Source: DASQPR01 sp963724705
GTDB lineage: Bacteria; Actinomycetota; Actinomycetes; Mycobacteriales; Micromonosporaceae
Length of the DNA stretch: 64,000 nucleotides
Direction: 5' to 3'
Assembly (NCBI GenBank): GCA_963724705.1
Contig: CAVRVS010000001.1
Coordinates: 434,001-498,000 of the forward strand
The number at the start of each line of letters is the position of its first letter. Position 1 is the stretch's first letter. The notes under the pieces are model-generated. The model saw only the letters and a list, made by a program, of their open reading frames with translations. It was not told the origin of the DNA and made no database searches. The position numbers and the translations under genes were made by a program. Positions 1-8,817 of the stretch are shown here, piece by piece.

Positions 1-93
1 TTCGGATTCGACATCCTGACCACGGTGCCCGAAGCGTTCCGGCATCCGACGCAGGGACTCGTCGGGCTACATGTGATGTACCGCGTGCTCTAG
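1..93 (+). CDS. GNAT-family N-acetyltransferase, C-terminal end (partial)
   Basis: The window opens inside a plus-strand gene that reads in frame 1 and stops at TAG 91-93. The 30 visible residues (FGFDILTTVPEAFRHP, then GLVGLHVMYRVL) match the usual C-terminal end of GNAT acetyltransferases, where a GTVPEAF-like turn precedes the last two strands and a final MYR[RK]L. Acetyl-CoA and substrate-binding parts lie outside the window, so the substrate cannot be guessed. The end overlaps the tail of the minus-strand nucleotidyltransferase remnant by 27 bases. Confidence 0.6.
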   Translation, partial: FGFDILTTVPEAFRHPTQGLVGLHVMYRVL

Positions 94-390
94 CGGGACG
101 CGCTCGGCCAGGATTGCGGTGACGAGACGCGGGCGTGGCACGACGCTGAGCTCCAGACCGATGCCAGGACACGGGTACGCCGCGGCTAACAGCGCCGCTC
201 CGAGCGCCGCCTGACGATCGGGCGGTACGGGGCTTCGCGACCACGACAAGCACGTCGACATCGCTGCGCTCGGGCCGGAATCCGCCCAGGACGCCGATCC
301 GTGGACGTACACGCCGACCAACCCGCCGGCTCCGACGCACTCGTCGACCACGGCGGCCAGGCGGTTGCCGTACCCGACAAAGTCGATCAT
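67..390 (-). pseudogene. ANT-like aminoglycoside nucleotidyltransferase, frameshifted and short
   Basis: Reading from ATG at 390, the start MIDFVGYGNRLAAVV leads to LVGVYVHGS, the first half of the nucleotidyltransferase signature. The next part (GVLGGFRPERSDVDVLVVVA) lies in another frame and carries the paired aspartates (SDVDVLVVV) that bind metal. The frame then returns for CPGIGLELSVV. Two indels, near 300 and 230, are therefore needed. ANT(3'')/AadA relatives are about 250 residues; this copy has about 108 and lacks the C-terminal helical domain. It could be a true remnant or a gene damaged by sequence error. A resistance function should not be assumed. Confidence 0.5.
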
Positions 391-485
391 GGAGCGCAGC
401 CTAGCCGCACACGCTGACATGTCGACGGTGGTGGTGTCAGCGTCGTGTGCGTGCCGTGTCAGCGGCGCCGGCCACCATTCGTGCC

Positions 486-1463
486 ATGACATATGCAATC
501 CAGGCCGAGGGTCTGGTCAAACGCTTCGGCAAGACGACCGCGGTGGACGGTGTCGACCTGACCGTGCAACCGGGCACGGTGCTCGGCCTGCTCGGGCCGA
601 ACGGCGCCGGCAAGACGACGGTCGTTCGCATGCTCGCCACGCTGCTGCGACCGGATGCCGGCAACGCCACCGTCGGCGGTTTCGACGTCGTGAAGGACGC
701 CGACCAGGTGCGGACGATGATCGGGCTGACCGGTCAGTACGCCGCCGTCGACGAGGACCTGACCGGCTTCGAGAACCTGCTGATGATCGGGCGGCTGCTG
801 GAGATCCCGACGAAGGCCGCGAAGCAGCGGGCGCGCGATCTGCTCGACCGTTTCGAACTGTCCGAGGCCGGCAACCGGTCGACGAAGACGTATTCGGGTG
901 GCATGCGACGGCGCCTCGATCTCGCCGCCAGCCTGGTCGCCACGCCGAGGATCCTGTTCCTGGACGAGCCGACCACCGGCCTCGATCCACGCAGCCGCGG
1001 CGACGTGTGGGCGATGGTGCGCGAGCTTGTCCGCGAAGGCACCACGGTCCTGCTGACGACGCAGTACCTCGACGAGGCGGATCGTCTGGCCAACGAAATA
1101 GCGGTCATCGACCACGGTCGCGTCATCGCGAGTGGCACCGCCGCCGACCTCAAGGCCAAGGTCGGCGGGCAGACGCTGGACGTACGTCCGACCGACCCGG
1201 CCGACCTCGACCGCGTGGCCGGCATCATCCAGGCCGCGGTCGGCACCGCACCGGCGCGCGGTATCGAAGACCCCGGTCTGCTGTCGGTCGCCGTCGACGA
1301 CGCCCAGGCGCTGCCCATCGTCGTCGGCCGGTTGCAGGCCGACGAGATTCCGGTCACCGAGCTTGCGCTGCGCCTCGCGAGCCTCGACGAGGTGTTCCTC
1401 GCGCTGACCGGCCACACCGCCGACGAGACGACCGACGGCGACCGCTTCGACTACCGGAGGTAA
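486..1463 (+). CDS. DrrA-type ABC exporter ATP-binding protein
   Basis: This 325-residue cytoplasmic ATPase powers the permease encoded just downstream. Walker A is GPNGAGKTT at residues 37-45, followed by a Q-loop (TGQYAAVD), the signature YSGGMRRRLDLA and Walker B ILFLDEPTTGLD. The long tail after the nucleotide-binding domain, with the stretch SLDEVFLALTG near the end, is typical of the daunorubicin-resistance DrrA family. I chose ATG 486 because the family begins only a few residues before the first beta strand. The stop at 1463 is followed by GGAGG and the permease ATG at 1467, so the two are cotranscribed. The exported compound is unknown; DrrAB homologues export antibiotics, lipids or other hydrophobic molecules. 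Confidence 0.9.
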   Translation: MTYAIQAEGLVKRFGKTTAVDGVDLTVQPGTVLGLLGPNGAGKTTVVRMLATLLRPDAGNATVGGFDVVKDADQVRTMIGLTGQYAAVDEDLTGFENLLMIGRLLEIPTKAAKQRARDLLDRFELSEAGNRSTKTYSGGMRRRLDLAASLVATPRILFLDEPTTGLDPRSRGDVWAMVRELVREGTTVLLTTQYLDEADRLANEIAVIDHGRVIASGTAADLKAKVGGQTLDVRPTDPADLDRVAGIIQAAVGTAPARGIEDPGLLSVAVDDAQALPIVVGRLQADEIPVTELALRLASLDEVFLALTGHTADETTDGDRFDYRR

Positions 1464-1466
1464 CCG

Positions 1467-2281
1467 ATGACCACGATCACCGCGACCGTTGGCGGCAGCG
1501 CCTGCCCGCCACATCGGACCGTTGCGCTCCGCGAGGCACGCGCGAACGCTTGCCTGGCGCGCTCTCGTCCGCATCCGCCGCAATCCAGAACAGCTGCTCG
1601 ACGTGACACTGCAGCCGATCATCTTCACGACGCTGTTCGTGTTCCTCTTCGGCGGCGCGCTCGCCGGCATGAACCGGCACCAGTACCTGCAGTTCGTGCT
1701 GCCCGGGATCATGGTGCAGACACTGATATTCGCGAGCGTCGGCACCGGCATCGGGCCTGAACACCGACATCACGAAGGGCATCTTCGATCGCTTCCGCAG
1801 CATGCCCATTGCCCGGTCGGCGCCGCTGTCCGGCGCGATCCTCGGCGACATGTTCCGCTACGTGACGTCGTTCGCCGTTCTCTTCGCGTACGGTTCTCTG
1901 CTTGGCTTCCGAGTGCAGACCAACGTGGGGCTGGCACTGGCCGGCGTCGCCGTACTTATCGCTTTTGCGTTCGCACTGTGCTGGATCTGGGCACTGCTCG
2001 GCCTCTATGTCCCGTCGCCGCAGAGCGTGCAGGGTTTCGGGTTCATCATCATGTTTCCGCTGACCTTCGGCAGCAACGTGTTCGTGACGACCGGTACTTT
2101 GCCGGGTTGGCTGCAGGCATGGGTCAAGGTGAACCCGGTCACGGCGCTGACCAACGCGATGCGCGGGTTCTATCTCGGCGGTCCGATCGCGACGCCGGTT
2201 TGGCACGCACTCGCATGGGCGGTCGGGATCACCCTGGTGTTCGCGCCGCTTGCCGTCCGTCGCTACCGCCGGATCGCCTGA
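1467..2281 (+). CDS. DrrB-type ABC-2 transporter permease (frameshifted)
   Basis: Membrane partner of the upstream ATPase. ATG 1467 has a strong GGAGG at 1456-1460. The frame then changes near 1490-1510, because the family-typical segment ARTLAWRALVRIRRNPEQL reads in another frame. It changes again near 1757, where the true continuation is GLNTDITKGIFDRFRSMPIA. After that the protein is clean to the stop at 2281. It contains several hydrophobic helices and the conserved run WVKVNPVTALTNAMRG before the last helix, as in DrrB proteins of about 270 residues. Two single-base indels explain everything. Sequence error is at least as likely as real inactivation. Confidence 0.75.
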
Positions 2282-2363
2282 CGCCGGGCCTCGGCCGGCG
2301 CTTTGCCGTCGGCTGCGGCTCACGCTTGTTAGCAGCGCAGCCGCGCCGTGGCCGGCGGGGCGG

Positions 2364-2680
2364 TCACGGCTCGGCGGGAATGCCCAGCGTCGCCGCGGCC
2401 GCGCGAAGGGCGTCGATCGCGGCATCGACGCCATCAATGGCCCGACCGCGGGCGTGCGCTCGGTCGTATGCCTCGTCGCCGAGACGCTGCCGGGCCGCCG
2501 CGACGACGGCGGCGACATCGGGATTGCCCGGCTCCGCCAGACCGCGCATCGCATCGGCGACGCCGACAAGGTGGGCCGCCTGCCCGGGGTCGACGTCGAC
2601 GATCGCGGTCGCCAGCGCCATCGATGCCATCACGACGACGATGTGCTCCCGTACGGTGTGGGCGAGCAGACGAGCGCCGG
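2364..2680 (-). pseudogene. C-terminal remnant of an AfsR/LuxR-type ATPase regulator
   Basis: The minus strand reads TVREHIVVVMASMALATAIV, then QAAHLVGVADAMRGL and finally LGDEAYDRAHARGRAI before a stop at 2364. This order (helical repeat, AA.LLGAAEALR-like segment, then LG.EA...A.A.G) is the characteristic C-terminal end of large AfsR-like or LuxR-type ATPase regulators with TPR repeats. Nothing upstream on this strand continues the family, because an unrelated exported protein occupies 2813-3415. It is therefore an orphan tail, probably left by a deletion or rearrangement. Confidence 0.45.
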
Positions 2681-2812
2681 TCCGGCGTACGGCCGGCTGG
2701 TCCCGAGGTGCACGTCGGTCACCATCAGGCCGGTACGGCCGGCGGCCCGCGCTCGACACTGTTTCGACACCGATTCGAACCGGCTCGACGGCCGCGCGGG
2801 CCGGCCGGCCGG

Positions 2813-3415
2813 CTACTGCCCGGCGATCTCGTTGAGCCGCGCGGTCACCTTGTCGAGGCTGGCGCTGCCCGCCATGATCTCGTTCGCGGCCTGCGTGATC
2901 ATGTCCACGTTCGCCGTGCCGGTCCCATTGACGCAGTCGGTCGCGCCCCGCTCGTACGCGGCGAGGGCGGCGGCCCAATTACGCTGCGCCGATGCGTCGG
3001 GGATCGGGGCGTACGCCTGCGCCGACTCGACGTCCTTGCGCAGTTGTTGGCAGCCGGCGCCCATCGTCGTCATGTCGGCGGCGTTTGCGGCCTTCTCCAG
3101 TGCGCCGAAGTCGGTGCCTAGCGTCGTCAGCTGCTTGTCGCCACCCTTAGCGACCCAGGCGGCCACCTCGACGACGAGCGTCGAGGTCGGCGTGGCCGTC
3201 GCCGGGGCGGCAGCGGGCTTAGGCTGAGCCGGCGTCGCCGACGTCGGGGTGGCGATCGCCGGCGCCGACGCTCTGGGTGCTGCGGTTGCGGCCGATGCGC
3301 TGGGCGCGGGTGGTGCCGCCGACGCGGCCGACGCGGCGAATGCGGTGCCCGCGATGGCGGCCGCGGTCAGCGCGACACCGGCCACGGTGCGGCGGAGCAT
3401 GGAATGCGTAGTCAC
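2813..3415 (-). CDS. exported Ala/Pro-rich protein with a small helical domain
   Basis: This 200-residue protein has no known function. GTG 3415 is chosen because GGAGGG sits seven bases upstream; an ATG at 3400 is the alternative. A signal peptide (MLRRTVAGVALTAAAIAGTA, then AFAASAASA) is followed by an Ala/Pro/Thr-rich linker of about 50 residues and a helical domain of about 110. The domain holds two cysteines (GAGCQQLRKDV and GATDCVNGTG) spaced as if for a disulfide. The helix-rich, two-cysteine layout resembles small secreted domains common in Actinobacteria. It is separated from the importer genes by a repeat-bearing spacer and appears monocistronic. Confidence 0.7.
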   Translation of the reverse strand: MTTHSMLRRTVAGVALTAAAIAGTAFAASAASAAPPAPSASAATAAPRASAPAIATPTSATPAQPKPAAAPATATPTSTLVVEVAAWVAKGGDKQLTTLGTDFGALEKAANAADMTTMGAGCQQLRKDVESAQAYAPIPDASAQRNWAAALAAYERGATDCVNGTGTANVDMITQAANEIMAGSASLDKVTARLNEIAGQ

Positions 3416-3470
3416 GGGGGGCCCTCCGGTGCGGTGTACGCCTACGATGCGTCGCGGCGTGCCTACATTT

Positions 3471-3497
3471 CGTAACGGGTACCGGACCCAGGTTACG
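3471..3497. promoter_or_regulatory. inverted repeat upstream of the exported protein
   Basis: CGTAAC (3471-3476) and GTTACG (3492-3497) form an inverted repeat with a 15-base spacer, centred about 70 bases upstream of the GTG at 3415. The position fits an operator or part of a promoter. The arms are short, so chance is possible. Confidence 0.3.
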
Positions 3498-3592
3498 GAG
3501 GCATTCGCCGGAATTGCGAGTCTTTCTCGCGACGCATATCGGCGTATAACCGACACTTGTTATCAGCCGCCACACCGGCACGGAACGCTGCG

Positions 3593-3665
3593 GCGCGACG
3601 CGGCGTCGGGACATCGGGCCGACGCCGCGTCGGGACGTGCGGTGCCGACGCCGCGTCGGGACGTG
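3593..3665. repeat. 26-bp tandem repeat in the spacer before the importer ATPase
   Basis: The 21-base core CCGACGCCGCGTCGGGACGTG occurs at 3619-3639 and again at 3645-3665, a period of 26. A diverged copy (GCGACGCGGCGTCGGGACAT) precedes it at 3595-3614. Each unit contains the near-palindrome GACGCCGCGTC. The spacer 3416-3710 (295 bases) holds no gene that I can support. The repeat lies just beyond the 3' end of the minus-strand ATPase gene and may act as a cluster of hairpins at the end of that operon. Confidence 0.6.
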
Positions 3666-3710
3666 AACCACGCCTCCGTCGGGCCGCTCCCCGCGGGCAG
3701 ACCGCGAAGA

Positions 3711-4820
3711 TCACTCCTCGACGGGGACCGGCGGTGCGCTGGCGGCGGCTACCAGCACGGGCCGCTCCAGCAGGCTCACCGAGACTCGGCGACCCTGAGC
3801 CACCTCCGGCGCGAGATGCGACGCGACGTCGGCCACCAACTCGACGCCGTCCGCGCGCAGCAGGCGCAAGCGCGTCGTCGCACCACGGAACGTCGCTACC
3901 ATCACGACCGTGTCGCCGCTGCTGTCCGGCGTGACCACCAGCGCCTCCGGCCGGACCAGGATCTGGATCGGACCGCCACCGGCCGGCGCGACGCCGTCGG
4001 CCGGCAACAGCTGCGTGCCCACCCGGACCATCGAGCCCGGCTCGGCCACCGCGTCCATCCTGTTCATCCGTCCGACGAACTCCGCGACGAATTGCGTGGC
4101 CGGTCGGTCGTAGAGCTCCTGCGGCGCGGCACATTGCTCCAGCCGGCCGTCGCGCATGACGCCGACGCGGTCGGCCAGCGACAGCGCCTCCTCCTGGTCG
4201 TGCGTGACGAACACCGTCGTGACGCCAAGTTCGAGCTGGAGTCGCCGGATCTCGTCACGCAGCTGTTCGCGAACCTTCGCGTCCAGTGCGGAGAGCGGCT
4301 CGTCGAGCAACAGCACCCGCGGCGAGATGGCCAGCGCCCGCGCCAGCGCGACCCGCTGCTGTTGTCCGCCCGACAGCTGATGCGGGAACTTCTTGGCGTG
4401 TTCGCCCAGCCCGACGAGTTCGAGCAGTTCGACGGCGCGCGCGCGCCGCTGCGGACCGGACTGGCCGCGCATCCGCAGCCCGAACGCGACGTTGTCGCGC
4501 GCGCTCATCGTCGGAAAGAGGCTGTAGGACTGGAAAACCATGCCCATGTCGCGCTTGTTGGCCGGCACGTCGGAGACATCCTGCCCGTCGATGAGCAGCG
4601 AGCCCGAGGTCGGCCGGTCGAATCCGGCCAGCAGGCGCAGCGCCGTTGTCTTGCCGCAGCCCGACGGACCGAGCAGCGCCAGCAATTCGCCCGGCTCGAT
4701 CCGCAGGCTGAGCCCGGCGAGCGCCGACATCGCCCCGAACACCCGGTGGACGTCGCGGTATTCGACAGTGGTGCCCGATTGCACGACGCCCGATGGGGCG
4801 ATCGAAGTAGCCGCGGACAT
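3711..4820 (-). CDS. ABC importer ATP-binding protein, PotA/FbpC type
   Basis: This 369-residue ATPase energises the two permeases upstream in the same minus-strand operon. Walker A is GPSGCGKTT at residues 51-59, the Q-loop is VFQSYSLFP, the signature is LSGGQQQRVALARA and Walker B is LLLDEPLSALDA, followed by the H-loop FVTHDQEEALSLADR. The last 80 or so residues form a TOBE-like beta domain (ILVRPEALVV onward), as in importers for polyamines, ferric iron, thiamine or phosphonates. It starts three bases after the permease gene ends. All catalytic motifs are intact and the gene is unbroken. Substrate is inferred only from the family. Confidence 0.88.
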   Translation of the reverse strand: MSAATSIAPSGVVQSGTTVEYRDVHRVFGAMSALAGLSLRIEPGELLALLGPSGCGKTTALRLLAGFDRPTSGSLLIDGQDVSDVPANKRDMGMVFQSYSLFPTMSARDNVAFGLRMRGQSGPQRRARAVELLELVGLGEHAKKFPHQLSGGQQQRVALARALAISPRVLLLDEPLSALDAKVREQLRDEIRRLQLELGVTTVFVTHDQEEALSLADRVGVMRDGRLEQCAAPQELYDRPATQFVAEFVGRMNRMDAVAEPGSMVRVGTQLLPADGVAPAGGGPIQILVRPEALVVTPDSSGDTVVMVATFRGATTRLRLLRADGVELVADVASHLAPEVAQGRRVSVSLLERPVLVAAASAPPVPVEE

Positions 4821-4823
4821 TCG

Positions 4824-5730
4824 TCAGCCTCGCTTCTGGGTGCCACGGCGCCAGTTGAGGGCACCGATCATCAGCAACAGAACCTCGACCAGCAGCAGGC
4901 TGAACACCGAGACGGCGGCCTGCACCTGACCGGAGGTGGTCGGCAACTGATAGAGCCAGACCGGGAACGGCTTGGTGTAGAGCAGGATCGACGAGATGGT
5001 GTATTCGCCCATCACCAACGCGAAGCACAGGAACGCGGCGTTGACGATCGCCGTACGCAGCGGCGGCATCAGCACCCGGAACAGTACGGTCAGCCAACCG
5101 GCGCCGAGACCGCGCGCCGCCTCGACGAGGGTGCGCGCATCGATGGAGCGGATGCCGGCATCGATCGTACGGAAGACGAACGGCATCGCCAGCGTCACGT
5201 ACAGAAACGACAAGCACCAACGGGTGGCCGCCGCCGCGGATGTACGTCACGAACGATGAGAGCCCGCCCTTGTTGTCGCCGACCCACGCGAACGCGTCGC
5301 TGACACCGACCACCAACACCACCGGCGGGAACACCAGCGGCAGCAGCGTGAGCGTCTCGACGATGCCGCGCGCCCGCGGCACGCGCAGATGCAGCAACAG
5401 CTGGGTCGGCAGCATGAGCGCGAGCGTGATCACGATCGTGATCGCGGAGAGTTCGAGCGAGTAGACGAGCGCGGTGGTGAAACCGATCTGGCCGGTGGCC
5501 GGCGTCGCGAAGATCTGCCGGTAGGCGGAGAAGCTGATGCCGCCGTGCACGTGGTCCTGCACGGTGAAGCTGATGGCCGCGATCAGCGGACCGACGAAGT
5601 AGATCGCGGCGAGGATCAGGATGACCCAGCGCAGCACGGTGCCACGGGCCGGGCGGCGTGGCGCGCGGCGCGCCACCGCCGGTTGCGGCGTGGCATCCGG
5701 CTGCGCGACCTGCTCCAATGTGGCGCTCAC
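4824..5730 (-). CDS. ABC importer inner-membrane permease, PotC-like (frameshifted)
   Basis: Second permease of the importer. GTG 5730 overlaps the TGA of the upstream permease (GTGA). The N-terminal half (MSATLEQVAQPD onward) runs to SSFVTYIRGGGHPLVL. The frame then changes near 5215-5225 and continues as SFLYVTLAMPFVFRTIDAG. This is the EAA-loop-bearing half: LVEAARGLGAGWLTVLFRV is the coupling loop that contacts the ATPase. Six hydrophobic segments are visible over about 300 residues, normal for binding-protein-dependent permeases. Because the joined product is complete and the operon intact, I favour a one-base sequence error. Confidence 0.8.
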
Positions 5731-6725
5731 GACAGCCACCTCGACGTACGTCGTTGCAACAGCTGGTAGATGACGGTCAGCGGCAGCACCACCACGATCA
5801 TGTCGAGCGCCAGCGCGGCACCGAGATTCTCCTGACCGGAGAGCACGTTGCCGGACAGCACGCTGGCGATCTGCGTCGGCACCAGCGGGAAGGACTGGCC
5901 GGCCAGCGCGTTCGCCGTCGCGTACGCCGAGAACGACGAGCAGAACAGCAGCAGCACCGAGCCGAGGAAGTTCGGCAGCAGGACCGGGCCGGCGACGAAC
6001 CGCCAGTAGTGCCACCGACTCGCGCCCAGGTTCTCGGCCGCCTCCGCCCACTGCGGTTTGAGTCCCTCCAGGGCCGGCGTCATCACCAGCACCATCAGCG
6101 GGACGAGGAAGTACATGTAGACCAGCGAGATGCCGGTTATCGTCGCGAGCTGGAAGTGCAGGTCGCTCTGCAGCGAGAAGCCAAAGTGGTCGTTCAGGAA
6201 CGTAGTGACCACGCCGGCGTTGCCGACCGTCGCGATGAACAGGAACGCCAGCGGGATGCCACCGAAGTTGGCGGTAACGGCCGACGCCGACGTCACGATC
6301 TGCTTGAGCAACTCGCTCCGGCTGTTCACGACGGCGTACGCCAGCAGGATGCCGAACACCGCGCCGACGATCGCCACGACGGCCGACAGCTGCAACGTGT
6401 TGATCAGCGACGTCCGGTAGACGCCCTTGAGCGACTCGGCAATGTTGCTGCCGCCGAAGCTTGTCGTGGTGGTGTGCACGAACTGCTGGGTGACCGGGTC
6501 GCGCACGGTCGAGGCGGACGTCACCTTCTTCAGGAACGCGTTGTAGAGGATGAAGCCGATCGGCACCAGGAAGAAGATCAGTATGTAGGCGAAGAACGGC
6601 ACCAGCCCGAGCCAGCTGGCGCCGATCCGGCGCGGAAGCCGGCGGCGGGGCCGGGTTGACCCGGCCCCGCCGCTATCGACTGTCTCGTCGCGGGGCTGCT
6701 GCGCCGTGGACAGTGTGTCGGCCAC
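5727..6725 (-). CDS. ABC importer inner-membrane permease, PotB-like
   Basis: First permease of the importer, 332 residues, unbroken. A hydrophilic N-terminus of about 35 residues precedes the first helix (WLGLVPFFAYILIFFLVPIG). An extracytoplasmic loop and five more helices follow. The EAA coupling loop is EAAENLGASRWHYWRFVAGP. GTG 6725 shares one base with the TAG of the binding-protein gene (TAGTG), and the 3' end overlaps the next permease by four bases, so translation is probably coupled along the operon. With its partner it forms the channel through which the lipoprotein-bound substrate enters. Confidence 0.87.
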   Translation of the reverse strand: MADTLSTAQQPRDETVDSGGAGSTRPRRRLPRRIGASWLGLVPFFAYILIFFLVPIGFILYNAFLKKVTSASTVRDPVTQQFVHTTTTSFGGSNIAESLKGVYRTSLINTLQLSAVVAIVGAVFGILLAYAVVNSRSELLKQIVTSASAVTANFGGIPLAFLFIATVGNAGVVTTFLNDHFGFSLQSDLHFQLATITGISLVYMYFLVPLMVLVMTPALEGLKPQWAEAAENLGASRWHYWRFVAGPVLLPNFLGSVLLLFCSSFSAYATANALAGQSFPLVPTQIASVLSGNVLSGQENLGAALALDMIVVVLPLTVIYQLLQRRTSRWLS

Positions 6726-7900
6726 TACGCGACCGCCGCTGCCCAGTTCTTGGTGACCGTGTCCTTGGCTGCGGTGACCTGCGCCTGCGTCGGGTTGAAC
6801 GGGTTCGCGTCCGTCACCGACGGCAGCGATGCGAGCGCCGTCGCGTCCGCCGAACCGTTCGACTGCATGGCCGTCAGCTCAATCGGCCGCGCGAAGCCAC
6901 GGACCCAGCCGTTCTGGCCACCGTCGGAGGTCTGGCTGTAGAGGAACTCCTCCCACAGCCGCGCCGCCGCCGGGTGCGCCGCGTTGATGCTGACCGCCTG
7001 TGCGTAGTAGGCCGAGACGAGACCGTCCGACGGGTCGGCGACCTTCCACGTCACGCCCTGCTGCTTCAGCGACGCCACGTTGCCGAGTTGGAGGTAGTCC
7101 CAGTCGAGAACGATCGGCGTCTCGCCGGAGGCCACCGTCGCCGGCGTGACCTTCGTCTTGTTGAAGATGCCCTCGGAGTTCAGCTTCTTGAAGAAGTCGA
7201 TACCGGGCTGGATGTTGTCCGCCGAGCCACCGTTGGCCAGCGCCGCCGCCCAGACCGCCTCGAACGCCGCGTTGGCGCTCGTCGGGTCGCCGTTGAGCGC
7301 GACCTTGCCCTTGAACGCCGGGTTGTCCAGATCCTTGATCGTGGTCGGGCAATTGGTGATCTTCGTCGCGTTGCAGCCGATCGAGATGTAGCCGCCGTAG
7401 TCCGAGTACCACAGACCGCCGGAGTCCTTCAGCGCAGCGGGGATGTCGTTCCAGGTCGCCACCTTGTACGGGGCGAAGTCGCCCTCCTGCGCACCGGACA
7501 GCGCGTAGGAGTTGCCGATGTCGACGACATCCGGAGCGCTGGCCTGGCCCTTGGTCGACTTGACCGCGTTGATCTCGTCACCGCTGGAACCGTCCGGGTT
7601 CTCGCTGTTGATCTTGATGCCGTACTTCGCGGTGAACGCGTCGATAATCGCGCCGTAGCCCGCCCATGTGCGCGGGACGGCAATGAGGTTCAGCGTTCCT
7701 TCTGCCTTGGCTGCCGCAACGAGCGCATCCATGCCGCCGCCGGCCGCCGCGGACTGGGCTGTCTTCCAGTCCACCTTCCCCGTGGTGTTGCTGCCGCTGG
7801 CGGACCCGCCGCCACTCGAACTCGAACAGGCCGCCATGGCGAGCACAAGTGCGCCCGTCCCAATGGCGATCCCGATTGGCCGCACACCCTTGAGTAGCAC
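6725..7900 (-). CDS. extracellular solute-binding lipoprotein of the ABC importer
   Basis: Binds the substrate outside the membrane and hands it to the permeases. From GTG 7900 (GAGGG seven bases upstream) the protein is 391 residues. It has a lipoprotein signal ending in the lipobox LAMAAC, a Ser/Gly linker, then a family 1/6 periplasmic-binding fold starting at VDWKTAQSAAAGG. A GTG at 7924 is an alternative start. The fold (TAKYGIKIN, APDVVDIGNSYA, IVLDWDYLQ) resembles binding proteins for iron, 2-aminoethylphosphonate or polyamines, and no residue set is decisive. It is first in the operon. The upstream 7901-8086 region is divergent from a GNAT gene and must hold both promoters. Confidence 0.85.
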   Translation of the reverse strand: MLLKGVRPIGIAIGTGALVLAMAACSSSSGGGSASGSNTTGKVDWKTAQSAAAGGGMDALVAAAKAEGTLNLIAVPRTWAGYGAIIDAFTAKYGIKINSENPDGSSGDEINAVKSTKGQASAPDVVDIGNSYALSGAQEGDFAPYKVATWNDIPAALKDSGGLWYSDYGGYISIGCNATKITNCPTTIKDLDNPAFKGKVALNGDPTSANAAFEAVWAAALANGGSADNIQPGIDFFKKLNSEGIFNKTKVTPATVASGETPIVLDWDYLQLGNVASLKQQGVTWKVADPSDGLVSAYYAQAVSINAAHPAAARLWEEFLYSQTSDGGQNGWVRGFARPIELTAMQSNGSADATALASLPSVTDANPFNPTQAQVTAAKDTVTKNWAAAVA

Positions 7901-8086
7901 GTGATTCCCTCTCTGCTGGCGCACACCCGCGGCGCATCTTACGGACGCGGGGCGACCATCGCGGTCGAGACAGACAGTGAGGGTCGCGAGGTAAAACCTA
8001 GTTAAGGTGCGGGTGCGTCGAGGTGAATGTACGGCGACGGATCGGTCACGGACAAGGTATCGATTTCGCTAAGTAAGGTGGCCGCC

Positions 8087-8613
8087 GTGATCGAACTTCA
8101 CGTCGCGCGCTTCGCCGAACTCGATATCGTCACGCTTTATGCGGTTCTGCGCCTGCGCAGCGACGTCTTCGTTGTCGAGCAGGACTGCGCATACTCCGAT
8201 GTCGACGGTCGCGACGTGGAACCGGGCACGCGACACGTCTGGCTGACGGCGACGGACGGCGTTGCCGCGACCGAGCCGGCGCCGGGCACGAGCGCCACCG
8301 GACCGGTGAGGCCGACGACACCGAGCGCGCGAACACGATGCCGCGCATCCTGGCGTACCTGCGAATCTTGGATGATCCGGACGGCACGGCGCGAATCGGC
8401 CGGGTCTGCGTCGCCCGCGACGCACGTCGGGCCGGCCACGCCGCGACCCTGATGGCCGCCGCCCTGGATCTGATCGGCAGCGGCCGGGACACGGTCCTGG
8501 ACGCGCAGGCCTACGCAACGCGGCTCTACGAGGATGCCGGCTTCGTCCGGGATGGCGAGGAATTCCTCGACGACGGCATCATGCACGTCCCGATGCGGCG
8601 ACCGGCACGCTAG
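8087..8613 (+). CDS. GNAT N-acetyltransferase, ElaA-like (frameshifted)
   Basis: The N-terminal part (VIELHVARFAELD, then YAVLRLRSDVFVVEQDCAY and DVEPGTRHVWL) is the conserved front of ElaA-type acetyltransferases. The frame changes near 8290-8310. The second part, TERANTMPRILAYLRILDD, then ARIGRVCVARDARRAGHAATL, carries the acetyl-CoA pyrophosphate-binding loop. The final VLDAQAYATRLYEDAGFV is the usual C-terminal strand and helix. GTG 8087 follows AAGG with good spacing. The joined length of about 175 residues is slightly longer than ElaA. The substrate is unknown. The indel is probably a sequence error because both halves are well preserved. Confidence 0.7.
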
Positions 8614-8677
8614 GTCGGCGCACGCGCCACGGACAAACGGCTGGCACAATATTCGAACAATAAACGTGACGCAACAA

Positions 8678-8695
8678 TAGTTGCGTGCGCAACTA
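8678..8695. promoter_or_regulatory. 18-bp palindromic operator before the nitroreductase
   Basis: TAGTTGCG-TG-CGCAACTA is a perfect dyad with a two-base centre, lying 122 bases upstream of the nitroreductase ATG in an otherwise gene-free spacer (8614-8817). Such sites usually bind dimeric TetR, MarR or HxlR regulators. No regulator gene adjoins it. A second GCAAC at 8671-8675 adds a partial overlapping dyad. Confidence 0.6.
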
Positions 8696-8817
8696 AGTGG
8701 TACGGATCACCGTCGCCACGGGAAGCCAGCGCCAGGTCTGCGATCGTTTGCTCGAACGTATGCGAGTTGGGCCGACGCCCATCACTCGCGCCCCCCTTTG
8801 TTCGAGGAGATCTTGGC

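Noticed and set aside
67..390. Functional aminoglycoside nucleotidyltransferase
   Set aside because: The gene needs two frame corrections and lacks more than half the normal length.
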